This document shows positions 7,825 through 16,407 of a DNA stretch of 64,000 nucleotides, one piece after another. This stretch comes from JBBCJR01 sp037190805 (GTDB lineage Bacteria > Pseudomonadota > Alphaproteobacteria > Sphingomonadales > Sphingomonadaceae): assembly GCA_037190805.1 (NCBI GenBank), contig JBBCJR010000019.1, positions 1 through 64,000 on the forward strand, in the 5' to 3' direction. Position 1 is the first letter of the stretch; each line of letters begins with the position of its first letter. The notes beneath the pieces were generated by a model. It was not told the origin of the DNA and ran no database searches. It saw only the letters and a program-made list of their open reading frames with translations. The position numbers and the translations under genes are program-made.

Positions 7825-8730
7825 TCAGCTGGCGGGTAGCAGCTTCTTCTCACCGGCCAGCCGCATCATCGCTTTCTGCAGCTTTTCGAAGGCGCGAACC
7901 TCGATCTGGCGAATCCGCTCTCGGCTGACACCATAGACCTGGCTCAGTTCCTCCAGCGTCTGCGGCTCATCGCGCAGGCGACGTTCGGTCAGGATATGCT
8001 GCTCGCGCTCGTTCAGCCCGGCCATCGCCTGATTGAGCAGATCATGGCGCAGGCTCGCTTCCTGCGCCTCGGCGACCCGCTCATCCTGAAGCGGGCCCGT
8101 ATCGGTCAGCCAGTCCTGCCACTCGCCTTCGCCGTCCTCGCGCATCGGCGCGTTGAGACTGGTATCGCCGCCCATCGCCATGCGACGGTTCATCGACACC
8201 ACCTCGTCATGGGTGACGCCGAGATTGGTGGCGATGGTCTCGACATCCTCGGGCTTCAGATCGCCGTCCTCGAAGGCGCTGATCCGCGCCTTTTCGCGCC
8301 TGAGGTTGAAGAACAGCTTCTTCTGCGCCGCCGTGGTGCCAATCTTCACCAGGCTCCACGACCGCAGGATGAACTCCTGCATCGAGGCGCGAATCCACCA
8401 CATCGCATAGGTGGCGAGGCGGAAGCCCTTGTCGGGCTCGAACTTCTTCACGCCCTGCATCAGGCCGATATTGCCTTCGCTGATCAGCTCGGCGATCGGC
8501 AGGCCATAACCGCGATAGCCCATCGCGATCTTGGCGACGAGACGCAGGTGCGAGGTGACGAGGCGCGCGGCGGCCTGCGGATCCTGATGCTCCTGCCAGC
8601 GCTTCGCCAGCATATACTCCTCCTCCGGCTGGAGCAGGGGGAACTTCTTGATCTCCGCCAGATAGCGATTGAGAGACGTTTCCGGACCCAGGGCCGGGAT
8701 CGTCGCTGGCAAAGTGCCGGCAGCAGCCAT
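7825..8730 (-). CDS. rpoH: RNA polymerase sigma-32 factor (heat shock)
   Basis: A 301-residue sigma factor without region 1.1. Region 2 reads LVTSHLRLVAKIAMGYRGYG through FATYAMWWIR-type residues (here LATYAMWWIRASMQEFILRSW). The RpoH box QKKLFFNLR is present, which marks the heat-shock sigma rather than RpoD or RpoS. Region 4.2 carries TLEELSQVYGVSRERIRQIE. Alphaproteobacteria often have more than one RpoH; which paralogue this is cannot be told here. It follows the RluD-type gene by 50 bases on the same strand. Confidence 0.96.
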   Translation of the reverse strand: MAAAGTLPATIPALGPETSLNRYLAEIKKFPLLQPEEEYMLAKRWQEHQDPQAAARLVTSHLRLVAKIAMGYRGYGLPIAELISEGNIGLMQGVKKFEPDKGFRLATYAMWWIRASMQEFILRSWSLVKIGTTAAQKKLFFNLRREKARISAFEDGDLKPEDVETIATNLGVTHDEVVSMNRRMAMGGDTSLNAPMREDGEGEWQDWLTDTGPLQDERVAEAQEASLRHDLLNQAMAGLNEREQHILTERRLRDEPQTLEELSQVYGVSRERIRQIEVRAFEKLQKAMMRLAGEKKLLPAS

Positions 8731-8780
8731 GTGAACCTCATCTCCCTGACATAGTGACCGCTCTTGGCCGTTCAGGAGGT

Positions 8781-9734
8781 TTATATCCTGAGCGCCCTGA
8801 ACAGTTCCTGTAGATCGGCCGGATCGTGGCTCGTGAAGGACAATCTAGTGTTGGTGATCGGGTGTTTGAAGGCCAACGTGGCCGCATGAAGGGCCTGACG
8901 GCGAAAATTCTGCTTGGCCAGCACATCGCGCAGCTTTCCCCGCGCCCGGCCGTAAGCCGGATCGCCGAGCAGCGGATGGCCGATCGACGCCATGTGGACA
9001 CGCACCTGGTGGGTACGCCCGGTTTCCAGTCGGCATTCGATCAGCGTCGCATCGGCCAGCGGTTCGATGGTGCGGTAATGGGTGATGGCATGCTTGCCGC
9101 GCCCCGTCGGCATCACCGCAACCTTCTTGCGGTCGTGCGGGCTGCGCGCCAGCCATGTATCGACGGTACCGGCGGGCGGGACGGGCCGGCCGGCGACGAT
9201 GGCGCGATAGACACGCTCGATGCTGTGATCGGCGAACTGGCGCGCCAGCCCCACATGCGCGCGGTCGGTCTTGGCGACCACGAGCAGGCCCGACGTGTCC
9301 TTGTCGATGCGATGGACGATGCCGGGTCGGGCCACCCCGCCGATGCCCGACAACCGTCCCGCGCAGTGGTGGAGCAGGGCATTGACCAGTGTGCTGTCGA
9401 GATTGCCCGCAGCCGGATGCACGACCAGGCCGGCGGGCTTGTCCACGACCAGCAGGTGATCATCCTCGTAAGGCACGACGAGTGGAATGTCCTGAGCCAC
9501 CGCCTCGGCCGTCATGGGGGCCGGAATGGATACCGACACCGCCTCACCGCCCTTCATCTTGCGCGCGGGATCGCGAGCGAGGCTGCCGTCCACCGTCACC
9601 TTGCCGGCCGCCGTCAGCGCCTTCAGCCGCTCGCGGGAGAGGGTGGTGAAGGTGGCTGCCAGCGCCCGGTCCAGCCGCCAGCCGGCGGCCTCGGGGTCAA
9701 GCGTGCCATGGTGAATCGACTCCGGCGCATCCAT
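8781..9734 (-). CDS. RluD-type 23S rRNA pseudouridine synthase
   Basis: A 317-residue RluA/RluD-family enzyme that isomerises uridines in 23S rRNA. An S4-like RNA-binding domain (LDRALAATFTTLSRERLKAL, about residues 21-80) precedes the catalytic domain. The active-site motif VHRIDKDTSGLLVVAK holds Asp144. The later ETGRTHQVRVHMA segment is also typical. The two-domain form favours RluD over RluA, but RluC is not excluded. Its ATG is only 17 bases from the start of the divergent JAMM gene. Confidence 0.9.
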   Translation of the reverse strand: MDAPESIHHGTLDPEAAGWRLDRALAATFTTLSRERLKALTAAGKVTVDGSLARDPARKMKGGEAVSVSIPAPMTAEAVAQDIPLVVPYEDDHLLVVDKPAGLVVHPAAGNLDSTLVNALLHHCAGRLSGIGGVARPGIVHRIDKDTSGLLVVAKTDRAHVGLARQFADHSIERVYRAIVAGRPVPPAGTVDTWLARSPHDRKKVAVMPTGRGKHAITHYRTIEPLADATLIECRLETGRTHQVRVHMASIGHPLLGDPAYGRARGKLRDVLAKQNFRRQALHAATLAFKHPITNTRLSFTSHDPADLQELFRALRI

Positions 9735-9751
9735 CGCCTAGCGAAGACGCC

Positions 9752-10156
9752 ATGACGGTCGCAATTGCAAGCGCCGCGCTGGACGCGATCCGTCGCCACG
9801 TCGACATGGGCGGGGTGGAGGAAGTGTGCGGACTGCTGCTCGGTTTTCCTGGGCATGTCGAGAAAACGGTGCCGGCGCGGAACGTCGCCGACGACCGGCG
9901 GCGATTGTTCGAGGTCGATCCGCAGATTCTGCTCGCCACGCATCGCGAGGCGCGACTGGCGGGCACGGCCGTCGTCGGCTGCTACCATTCTCACCCCGCC
10001 GGGCGGGCGGAGCCGTCGCTGACCGATGCCGCCGCGGCCGATCAGGCTGGCTGGCTGTGGCTGATCGCGGCGGGGGGCGAGATCGGCGCCTTCATCGTCA
10101 GGGCGGGGGGAGCCTTTGCGGGCCGCTTCGACCGCGTTGCCTGGACGGTGGTCTGA
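9752..10156 (+). CDS. JAMM/MPN+ metallopeptidase-like protein
   Basis: A 134-residue single-domain Mov34/MPN protein with a complete JAMM zinc motif: Glu near residue 23-24 in EEVCGLLLG, His79 and His81 in YHSHP, then PSLTDAAAAD with Asp92. All ligands are intact, so it should be an active zinc isopeptidase-type enzyme. Bacterial stand-alone members include proteases of ubiquitin-like sulfur carriers and cysteine-releasing enzymes; no such carrier gene is next to it. The stop overlaps the start of the cold-shock gene by one base, implying coupling. Confidence 0.85.
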   Translation: MTVAIASAALDAIRRHVDMGGVEEVCGLLLGFPGHVEKTVPARNVADDRRRLFEVDPQILLATHREARLAGTAVVGCYHSHPAGRAEPSLTDAAAADQAGWLWLIAAGGEIGAFIVRAGGAFAGRFDRVAWTVV

Positions 10157-10362
10157 TGGCGACCGGCAGCGTCCGCTGGTTCGACCGCAAACGCGGTTTC
10201 GGCTTCATCACCCCCGACATGGGTCCGCGCGACGTTTTCGTCCATGTCACGTCTCTGCGGCAGAGTGCGATCGACGCGCTGGACGAGGGCGACAGGGTGC
10301 AGTTCGAGCTGATCCAGCTCAAGGATGGCCGCCTGACCGCTCAGGCAATCGAGCGGCTGTGA
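10156..10362 (+). CDS. Cold-shock domain protein (CspA family)
   Basis: A 68-residue single CSD protein. RNP1 is RGFGFI at about residues 14-19 and RNP2 is VFVHV near 30; the opening GSVRWFD is also characteristic. It should bind single-stranded RNA or DNA as a chaperone. The ATG shares a base with the JAMM stop codon, so the pair is probably one transcript. No cold-shock-type long leader is present, because the gene has almost no 5' untranslated space of its own. Confidence 0.93.
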   Translation: MATGSVRWFDRKRGFGFITPDMGPRDVFVHVTSLRQSAIDALDEGDRVQFELIQLKDGRLTAQAIERL

Positions 10363-10427
10363 ACTGCCGAAGGTTGCGCTACAGGGGCAGTGCCGCCTAA
10401 AGCTGTCATGACGATAAGGGAGGATCG

Positions 10428-11108
10428 GTGGGTAATAGCCTCGAATTCGCCAGTCTTTTGTGCTCGCGGCTTTGTCATGATCTCATCAGTCCGGTCGGCT
10501 CGATCTATAATGGGATCGAGCTGCTGGCGGACGAACAGGATCCAGACATGCGCGCCCGCTGCCTGGACCTTCTGGCCGAAAGCGCGCGCGCGACCACGCA
10601 CAAGCTCCGTTTCTTCCGGCTCGCGTTCGGCGCCGCCGGCGGGTTCGGAGAGCGCGTCGACCCGCGTGAGGCCCGCGCCGCGCTGGAGGGGCTGTTTGGC
10701 GAAGACGGCAAGGTTCGTCTGCACTGGCTGGCCAGCGATGCGCCGCTCACCAAGCCGGCGCTCAAGGTGCTGCTCAACCTTGCTCTTATCGCCGGGGACG
10801 CATTGATTCGCGGCGGCGATCTGCATGTCGGCTGCGAGGTGACCGGGGAAGGCACGGAGGTCGCCGTCCGCGCGGCTGGCCCGCGCCTGATACTCGACCA
10901 TGAGCTGCGCGCCGCGCTGGATGGTCAAACCGGGCTGGAGGCCGCGACGCCGCGCGCCGCTGTCGCCTGTCTGATCAGTGCCGTGCTGGCCGAAGTGGGC
11001 GGAACGCTGATCGTGTCCGAACCCGAGGAAGGGGTGCTGCTGTTCGGCGCCACTCTGCCTGAAATGGCATTGACGGACGGTGGGCTGACCGGCGCGCCGA
11101 TCGCATAG
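10428..11108 (+). CDS. chpT: Histidine phosphotransferase ChpT
   Basis: A 226-residue protein with the ChpT opening SRLCHDLISPVGSIYNGIELL, in which His17 is the phosphorylated histidine. A helical dimerisation part is followed by a degenerate kinase-like ATPase fold (LLNLALIAGDALIRGGDL; GTEVAVRAAGP). In Caulobacter ChpT passes phosphate from CckA to CtrA and CpdR, setting cell-cycle and motility genes. The GTG start follows GGGAGG at 10418-10423. It lies 67 bases before cheA on the same strand, placing the CtrA relay beside chemotaxis. Confidence 0.92.
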   Translation: MGNSLEFASLLCSRLCHDLISPVGSIYNGIELLADEQDPDMRARCLDLLAESARATTHKLRFFRLAFGAAGGFGERVDPREARAALEGLFGEDGKVRLHWLASDAPLTKPALKVLLNLALIAGDALIRGGDLHVGCEVTGEGTEVAVRAAGPRLILDHELRAALDGQTGLEAATPRAAVACLISAVLAEVGGTLIVSEPEEGVLLFGATLPEMALTDGGLTGAPIA

Positions 11109-11110
11109 CC

Positions 11111-11125
11111 TTAACCGCCCGTTTA
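11111..11125 (+). promoter_or_regulatory. Possible CtrA-type box before cheA
   Basis: TTAA (11111-11114), seven bases, then TTTA (11122-11125) and C. This differs by one base from the CtrA consensus TTAA-N7-TTAAC known in Alphaproteobacteria. It lies in the chpT-cheA gap, about 50 bases before the cheA ATG. Binding is inferred from the motif alone. Confidence 0.35.
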
Positions 11126-11175
11126 CCCCCGCCACCTAGGCCGGTGCGACCATTTCCAGTCGCGGTTCCGGGACC

Positions 11176-13527
11176 ATGGATGAGCTGCTTGTCGATTTCC
11201 TGTCGGAATCGGCGGAAAATCTGGAAAGCATCGGCGCCGATCTGGTGCGCTGGGAAGAAGCGCCTGGCGATCGCGCCCTGCTCGATCGGGTGTTCCGCGT
11301 CGTTCATACCATCAAGGGCACCTGCGGTTTCCTGAACCTGCCGCGCCTGGGTCGGCTGGCCCATGCTGCCGAAGCGCCGCTGGCCAAAGCGCGTGACGGT
11401 GCCACCGTACCCGACAACCATTTCATCTCGACCATTCTTGCGGCATTCGACGCCATCCAGGCGCAACTGGCGGCTCTCGAGGCCGAGGGCGCCGAACCGG
11501 ATGGCAATGACGACGCCTTGATCGCTGTGCTGGAAACCGTCGGCCGGGATGCCGGTGTCGTTGAGCGCAGCGGCATCGATCGCCGCAACCCGCTGCCGGG
11601 TGCGGCCCGGCCCGCTGCGGCCGTGCGCATCGGGGTGAACCTGCTCGACGAGTTGATGGAAAGCGTTTCGGAGCTGGTTCTGGCCCGCAATGCCCTGCTC
11701 CAGCTTGGCATGGCCGAGGATGGCGGTGCGCTGGCGACCGCGATCGAGCGTCTCTCCGCGTCCGTCTCGGAGGTGCAGGACCGGGTGACGCGCACGCGCA
11801 TGCAGCCCATCGAGACCCTGTTCGGCCCGTTGCCCCGCATGGTTCGCGATCTGGCGGCGGAACTGGGCAAGTCGGTGCGCCTGGACCTTGCGGGAGGGAG
11901 GACCGAGCTTGATCGCCAGCTGATCGAGGCAATCCGCGATCCGGTCAGCCACATGATCCGCAACGCCGTCGATCATGGCATCGAGTTTCCCGACGAACGC
12001 CGCCGCAGAGGAAAGCGTGAAGAGGGATTGATCACCGTCAGCGCCCATCAATCCGGCAGCCAGATCGTCATTGAACTGTCGGACGATGGCGCCGGCATCG
12101 ACGTCGAGCAGCTGAGGTCCAAGGTGGTCGGCGCTGGCCTGCGCCCTGCAGCCGACGTCCTGCGTATGTCGGATGACGACGCGCGCCAGCTGATATTCGA
12201 GCCGGGCCTGAGTACCTCGCGCACCGTTACCGCCATTTCGGGGCGTGGCGTCGGCATGGACGTCGTCAAAACCAACATCGAACGCATTGGCGGAACGGTC
12301 GATCTGGACAGTACGCCCGGTCAGGGCACGTGCATCGCCGTGCGCGTACCCCTGACGCTCAGCATCGTACCGGCGCTGATGGTTGAGGTGGGCGGACAGC
12401 GCCTGGCGATCCCTCAGGCCGGCATTCTCGAGGTCGCTCGCGTTGATGGCCCGGTCGCTGTGGAGGTGATCGGCGACACCGAACTGCTGCGTCTGCGGGG
12501 CAGTCATTTTCCCGTGATTGACCTCGCCCGCCAACTGGGCCTTGTGCCGGACGAGGGTGAGCGCTTTGCCGTCCTCGTCAGATCGGGGCGGCTGGAACCC
12601 TGTGCCTTTCTCGTCGACAGGCTGCTCGATCAGGAAGAGATCGTGATCAAGCCCGTGGCGCCCGTGATTGCCGCCTCGGGCCTCTATTCGGGTGCGGCGG
12701 TCCTTGGCGATGGTCGGCCAGTGCTGATCCTCGATCTGTCGGCGATCGGCGTCGCCGCGAATCTTGTGGAGCGGGACGGGGGCAGCCTTGGCGCGGCGCG
12801 CGATGCTCCCCCACCAGCGGCAGCCATCGATCCGCTGGTGTTGTTCCGGATGGATGACGGCATCCAGAGGGCTATCCCTGCCGTACTGGTCTCGCGCGTC
12901 GAAACCGTACCGTCGGGCGCCATCCAGCGTACCAGCCGGGAGTGGGTGCTGGTACGAGACGATATGACGATACCGCTGCGCGCGCTGGCTGGCATCGATC
13001 CTGTCGTGGCATCGCAGGTGTTGATCATCGACCAGGACGGCGCGCAGATGGCGCTGCCGATCAGCGCGGTCGTCGACATCGTTACCGATCCGGTCGTCAT
13101 CCAGTCCGCCATCAGTGATGATCCGATGGTGGCGGGCACCGCCGTCATCGATGGACAGGTGACGGAAATATTGGACCCGACCGCGTTGCTCGGAGACGTA
13201 TCCGTCACCTCGCGGCGGCGCGGCACGGTGCTGTGCGCGCTGAAGAGCGGCTGGGCGGCGATGCTGCTGAAGCCGGCGCTGGAGCGGGCCGGTTACGACG
13301 TGATCATCGCCGATGCCGAGGGCCTCGGCAGGCCGGAATGGTTCAACGGCACGCTGACGGCGGTGCTGTGCGACGAGGAGGGCGCGCGACGACTGGCCGC
13401 GGGCGGGCGCGTGGACGGCGTACCGCAGGTTCGCCTCGGCGGCCCCGATGTGCCGCGCGGCGGCCTCAAGGCGAATGACCGCGATGCCGTGCTTGCTGCG
13501 CTTGCTGCCGTGGCGGGGCAGAGCTGA
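11176..13527 (+). CDS. cheA: Chemotaxis histidine kinase CheA with extra C-terminal domains
   Basis: A 783-residue soluble kinase. P1 (Hpt) holds the phosphorylated His44 in VHTIKGTCGF. Only a short linker (about 105-155) separates it from P3, so a distinct P2 docking domain is not evident. P3 is near AVRIGVNLLDELMESVSELV; P4 has the N box MIRNAVDHGIE, then DDGAGI and GRGVGMDVV. P5 (CheW-like) starts near residue 393. Unusually, a second CheW-like stretch spans about 550-680, and a receiver-like tail from about 683 to the end lacks the acidic pair at its first strand (VLCALKSGW). It couples receptors to CheY and CheB. The stop overlaps the cheW start. Confidence 0.95.
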   Translation: MDELLVDFLSESAENLESIGADLVRWEEAPGDRALLDRVFRVVHTIKGTCGFLNLPRLGRLAHAAEAPLAKARDGATVPDNHFISTILAAFDAIQAQLAALEAEGAEPDGNDDALIAVLETVGRDAGVVERSGIDRRNPLPGAARPAAAVRIGVNLLDELMESVSELVLARNALLQLGMAEDGGALATAIERLSASVSEVQDRVTRTRMQPIETLFGPLPRMVRDLAAELGKSVRLDLAGGRTELDRQLIEAIRDPVSHMIRNAVDHGIEFPDERRRRGKREEGLITVSAHQSGSQIVIELSDDGAGIDVEQLRSKVVGAGLRPAADVLRMSDDDARQLIFEPGLSTSRTVTAISGRGVGMDVVKTNIERIGGTVDLDSTPGQGTCIAVRVPLTLSIVPALMVEVGGQRLAIPQAGILEVARVDGPVAVEVIGDTELLRLRGSHFPVIDLARQLGLVPDEGERFAVLVRSGRLEPCAFLVDRLLDQEEIVIKPVAPVIAASGLYSGAAVLGDGRPVLILDLSAIGVAANLVERDGGSLGAARDAPPPAAAIDPLVLFRMDDGIQRAIPAVLVSRVETVPSGAIQRTSREWVLVRDDMTIPLRALAGIDPVVASQVLIIDQDGAQMALPISAVVDIVTDPVVIQSAISDDPMVAGTAVIDGQVTEILDPTALLGDVSVTSRRRGTVLCALKSGWAAMLLKPALERAGYDVIIADAEGLGRPEWFNGTLTAVLCDEEGARRLAAGGRVDGVPQVRLGGPDVPRGGLKANDRDAVLAALAAVAGQS

Positions 13528-13973
13528 TGGGGTACATGCTTCAGGTCGACATCGCCGGGCAGGAGGTGCTGATCCCGGCAGATCAGGTTCAGGCGGTGGT
13601 GCGGCCAGGCTATATCGAGCCGGTGCCGGGTGTAGCCCCTGATATTATCGGCATCATGACCCTGCGCGGGCGGGTCCTCACGGTGATCGACCCGGCGGTC
13701 CGCCTGGGCGGGTCCGTCGGATCCCTCCACGAGGCGGTGGCGGTGGTCGTCCGGTGGGGTGAGCATGGCTATGCGCTGCTCTGCGACCGCGCCGCAGAGG
13801 TGCGCGAGGTGGACGATGCCGATCTCGCGCCGTCCCCCAGCGGCTTTTCCCTGACTTGGCAATCAGTCTCGCTTGGCACCGCGCAAGTGGGGATGCGACG
13901 GCTGGCGGTGTTTTCCCCCGGTCGGTTCCTGACGCTTTTCGAACTCGGCCAGACGGCCGGCTCACCGGCTTGA
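13527..13973 (+). CDS. cheW: Chemotaxis adaptor CheW
   Basis: A 148-residue single CheW domain: MLQVDIAGQEVLIPADQVQ at the N-terminus, then GIMTLRGRVLTVIDPAVRLG, the hallmark linking strand, and the receptor/kinase contact region. It bridges chemoreceptors and CheA P5. TGATG joins it to cheA, a one-base overlap that implies translational coupling. Its last strand ends in FLTLFEL. Confidence 0.94.
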   Translation: MGYMLQVDIAGQEVLIPADQVQAVVRPGYIEPVPGVAPDIIGIMTLRGRVLTVIDPAVRLGGSVGSLHEAVAVVVRWGEHGYALLCDRAAEVREVDDADLAPSPSGFSLTWQSVSLGTAQVGMRRLAVFSPGRFLTLFELGQTAGSPA

Positions 13974-13977
13974 TCGC

Positions 13978-14007
13978 TTAACCCTTAGGCAAGAGCTTTG
14001 TGGTTAA
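13978..14007 (+). promoter_or_regulatory. Inverted TTAACC/GGTTAA half-sites before cheY
   Basis: TTAACC at 13978-13983 and GGTTAA at 14002-14007 are inverted copies in the 72-base gap between cheW and cheY. Each matches a CtrA half-site, but the spacing is not the canonical seven bases. This gap is the only larger one inside the che locus, so an internal promoter is possible. Confidence 0.25.
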
Positions 14008-14045
14008 GAGATGGCCGGATTGTTTTTCCAGTGTGAGCGTGCGCC

Positions 14046-14414
14046 ATGAAATCCTGCCTGATCGTCGATGACTCGAAGGTGATCCGCAAGGTGGCCCGCC
14101 GGATTCTCGAAAGTCTGGACTTCGATATCGACGAGGCGGGCGACGGCCGCGAGGCGCTGGACCGCGTCATGGCGGTGCCGCCTGACGTCATCCTGCTCGA
14201 CTGGAACATGCCGGTAATGAGCGGCATGGAATTCCTCCGCGCGCTGCGGTCCGAACAGAGTCTCGCGATCCAGCCCAAGGTGGTGTTCTGCACGACCGAG
14301 AATGACATGGCGCATATCCGCGCCGCGCTGGAGGCAGGGGCAGACGAGTATATCATGAAGCCCTTCGACCGCGAGATCCTGCAATCGAAGCTGGCTCAGG
14401 TCGCGCTCGCCTGA
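14046..14414 (+). CDS. cheY: CheY chemotaxis response regulator
   Basis: A 122-residue single receiver domain with a full active site: Asp8/Asp9 in CLIVDDSKVIRK, the phosphoacceptor Asp52 in LLDWNMPVMSG, the Thr in FCTTEND and the Lys in YIMKPFD. There is no output domain. It should be phosphorylated by CheA and act at the flagellar switch, or serve as a phosphate sink if other CheYs exist. It begins 72 bases after cheW, the largest gap in the locus. Confidence 0.93.
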   Translation: MKSCLIVDDSKVIRKVARRILESLDFDIDEAGDGREALDRVMAVPPDVILLDWNMPVMSGMEFLRALRSEQSLAIQPKVVFCTTENDMAHIRAALEAGADEYIMKPFDREILQSKLAQVALA

Positions 14415-14436
14415 CCGCCGCGCGAGGGCGGACGGC

Positions 14437-15528
14437 ATGATGCCCCCTCAGGCACGAATGATGGCGGACGATGGCTCGGCCCGCCTGCCCGACGTGCTGG
14501 TCGTCGACGATTCCAGCGTCGCGCGGGCGATCATCGCCCGGTCATTGGCGGGTCGGGCGAATATCGTCGGCTTTGCCCGCAACGGCCGTGAAGCGCTGGC
14601 GCTGCTTGGGACGGCTCGCGCCGATATTGTCCTGCTCGATGTCGAGATGCCGGAACTGGACGGCCTGTCGGCATTGCCGGAGATCGTTGCGATGCGGGGG
14701 CCGACGGTCCTGATCGTTTCGTCCGCCACCGCAACCGGTGCGGCCGCCTCTATCGAGGCGTTGCGCCTGGGAGCGGCCGATACGCTGGCCAAGCCCAGTG
14801 TCGCCGTCGCTGGCGAACTTAGCCGGTTCGAGGACATTCTGATCACCAAGGTCGATGGCCTGTTTGCGGAACGCGAAGGGACGGGTCGGCGCCGGGCGCC
14901 GGCGATGGCTGCGCCACCGGCTGGCGTCCGTCTGCGCACATCTCCGCCGACGGCGAGAGTTGCCTGTCTGGCGATCGGTGCCTCGACGGGTGGGCCGCAG
15001 GCGCTGCACGAGCTTATCGAGGCCCTGCCGGACGATTTCGAGGCGCCGATCCTGATTACCCAGCATCTGCCGCCGCCCTTCATGAGCGTTTTCGCCCGCC
15101 ATCTGCACCGCCATGGTCGTCCCGCCACGGTGGCCGAGGACGGTATGCCGGTGACGCAACGGACGATCCTGGTCGCGCCGGGTCATGCCCATCTGCGCAT
15201 CAGCCGACTTGGCACCCGGCTGGTGGCGAAGCTGGACGACAGCCGCGCGGCGAACGGTTGCTGTCCGTCGGTTGATCCCATGTTCGAGAGCGTGGGTGAG
15301 GTATTTGGCGCCCGGGGCCTCGCCGTGATGTTGTCAGGCATGGGTCATGATGGCGCGGACGGCGCCGCGCGACTGGTCGATGCCGGTGGCGCCTTGCTGG
15401 TTCAGGACGAGGAAAGTTCGGTCGTCTGGGGGATGCCGGGGGCGGTGGCGCGCGACGGACTGGCGTCGGCACTGCTGTCGCCGCGCAGCCTGGCGGCCGA
15501 AATCGGGCGGCGGGGACGGATCGGATGA
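14437..15528 (+). CDS. cheB: Chemoreceptor glutamate methylesterase CheB
   Basis: A 363-residue two-domain protein. The N-terminal receiver has VLVVDDSSVAR and the phosphoacceptor in LLDVEMPELDG; the linker spans about 140-175. The methylesterase domain carries the catalytic Ser in GASTGGPQAL, His in ITQHLPPPF and Asp in SGMGHDGADGA. It removes methyl groups from receptors for adaptation. The start may be the Met at codon 1 or those at 8-9. cheR overlaps its stop by four bases. Confidence 0.95.
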   Translation: MMPPQARMMADDGSARLPDVLVVDDSSVARAIIARSLAGRANIVGFARNGREALALLGTARADIVLLDVEMPELDGLSALPEIVAMRGPTVLIVSSATATGAAASIEALRLGAADTLAKPSVAVAGELSRFEDILITKVDGLFAEREGTGRRRAPAMAAPPAGVRLRTSPPTARVACLAIGASTGGPQALHELIEALPDDFEAPILITQHLPPPFMSVFARHLHRHGRPATVAEDGMPVTQRTILVAPGHAHLRISRLGTRLVAKLDDSRAANGCCPSVDPMFESVGEVFGARGLAVMLSGMGHDGADGAARLVDAGGALLVQDEESSVVWGMPGAVARDGLASALLSPRSLAAEIGRRGRIG

Positions 15529-16382
15529 CGGTGCGCCCCGACTTGCTCGCTCAGCTTGACCGGCTGCTTCGTGAGCGGACCGGCCAGTCGCTCAGCGGCG
15601 ACCGCGCCTATCGCATCGAGAGCGCGTTGCTGCCACTGGCCCGGCGATGGGGCGTGGCCGACATCAACGCTCTGGTCGATCGCTGCTTCGTTACCGGAGA
15701 TGACGGGCTGGCGGAGGAGATCGTCGAAGCGCTGATCAACAATGAAACCAGTTTCTTTCGCGACAGCGCGCTCTTTGTCCTGATCGACGACCGGATACTG
15801 CCTTCGCTGATGGCGGCGCGTGCTGGGGTGCGGCGATTGGCGATCTGGTCGGCAGGTGTGTCGACGGGGCAGGAGGCGTATTCGCTGGCGATGATGATCG
15901 CCGGCCGCACGGATATGGATGGGTGGCGGATCGATATCGTCGGGACCGATATCTCTGCCTCGGCGATCGCCAGGGCGCGCGCGGCCACCTATTCCCGGTT
16001 TGAAATCCAGCGCGGCCTCGGTTCGCGGCAGATTCTGGATCATGCGACAATGGTTGGCGATAGCTACCGGTTGACCCCCGGCATTCGCTCGCGCGTCAGC
16101 TTCCTGCGGCAGAATATTCTGGACGCTGCCCCGGCCGGTCAGTTCGACCTGATTCTGTGCCGCAATCTGCTGCTTTATTTCGATCAGGAGCGGCGTGGCG
16201 AGGTCTTCCGTCGGCTCGCAGGCAGTATCGCCCCGCATGGCGCGCTCGTTTTGGGGGCGTCGGAAACGGTGCTTGGCCAGACGGAACTGTTCCAGCCCGA
16301 TCAGGCGATGCGCGGGGTCTATCGCCTCAAGCGCGCCGCGCCCGTTGTGGTGAGCGTGCCGGCCGGCGCCGCTTCCGCTTGA
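15525..16382 (+). CDS. cheR: Chemoreceptor methyltransferase CheR
   Basis: A 285-residue SAM-dependent methyltransferase that methylates receptor glutamates. The N-terminal helical domain contains RTGQSLSGDRAYRIESAL; NNETSFFRD follows; the SAM site is SAGVSTGQEAYSLAM; and FDLILCRNLLLYFDQ is the typical later strand. ATGA joins it to cheB. It is the last gene of the che locus; the next gene on this strand is an unrelated amidase. Confidence 0.95.
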   Translation: MTVRPDLLAQLDRLLRERTGQSLSGDRAYRIESALLPLARRWGVADINALVDRCFVTGDDGLAEEIVEALINNETSFFRDSALFVLIDDRILPSLMAARAGVRRLAIWSAGVSTGQEAYSLAMMIAGRTDMDGWRIDIVGTDISASAIARARAATYSRFEIQRGLGSRQILDHATMVGDSYRLTPGIRSRVSFLRQNILDAAPAGQFDLILCRNLLLYFDQERRGEVFRRLAGSIAPHGALVLGASETVLGQTELFQPDQAMRGVYRLKRAAPVVVSVPAGAASA

Positions 16383-16407
16383 AACGGACAGCCGTTAGGC
16401 TGGGTCG

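Noticed and set aside
10975..12534. Long minus-strand open frame opposite cheA
   Set aside because: Low-complexity Arg/Gln/His-rich translation typical of antisense frames; cheA is certain.
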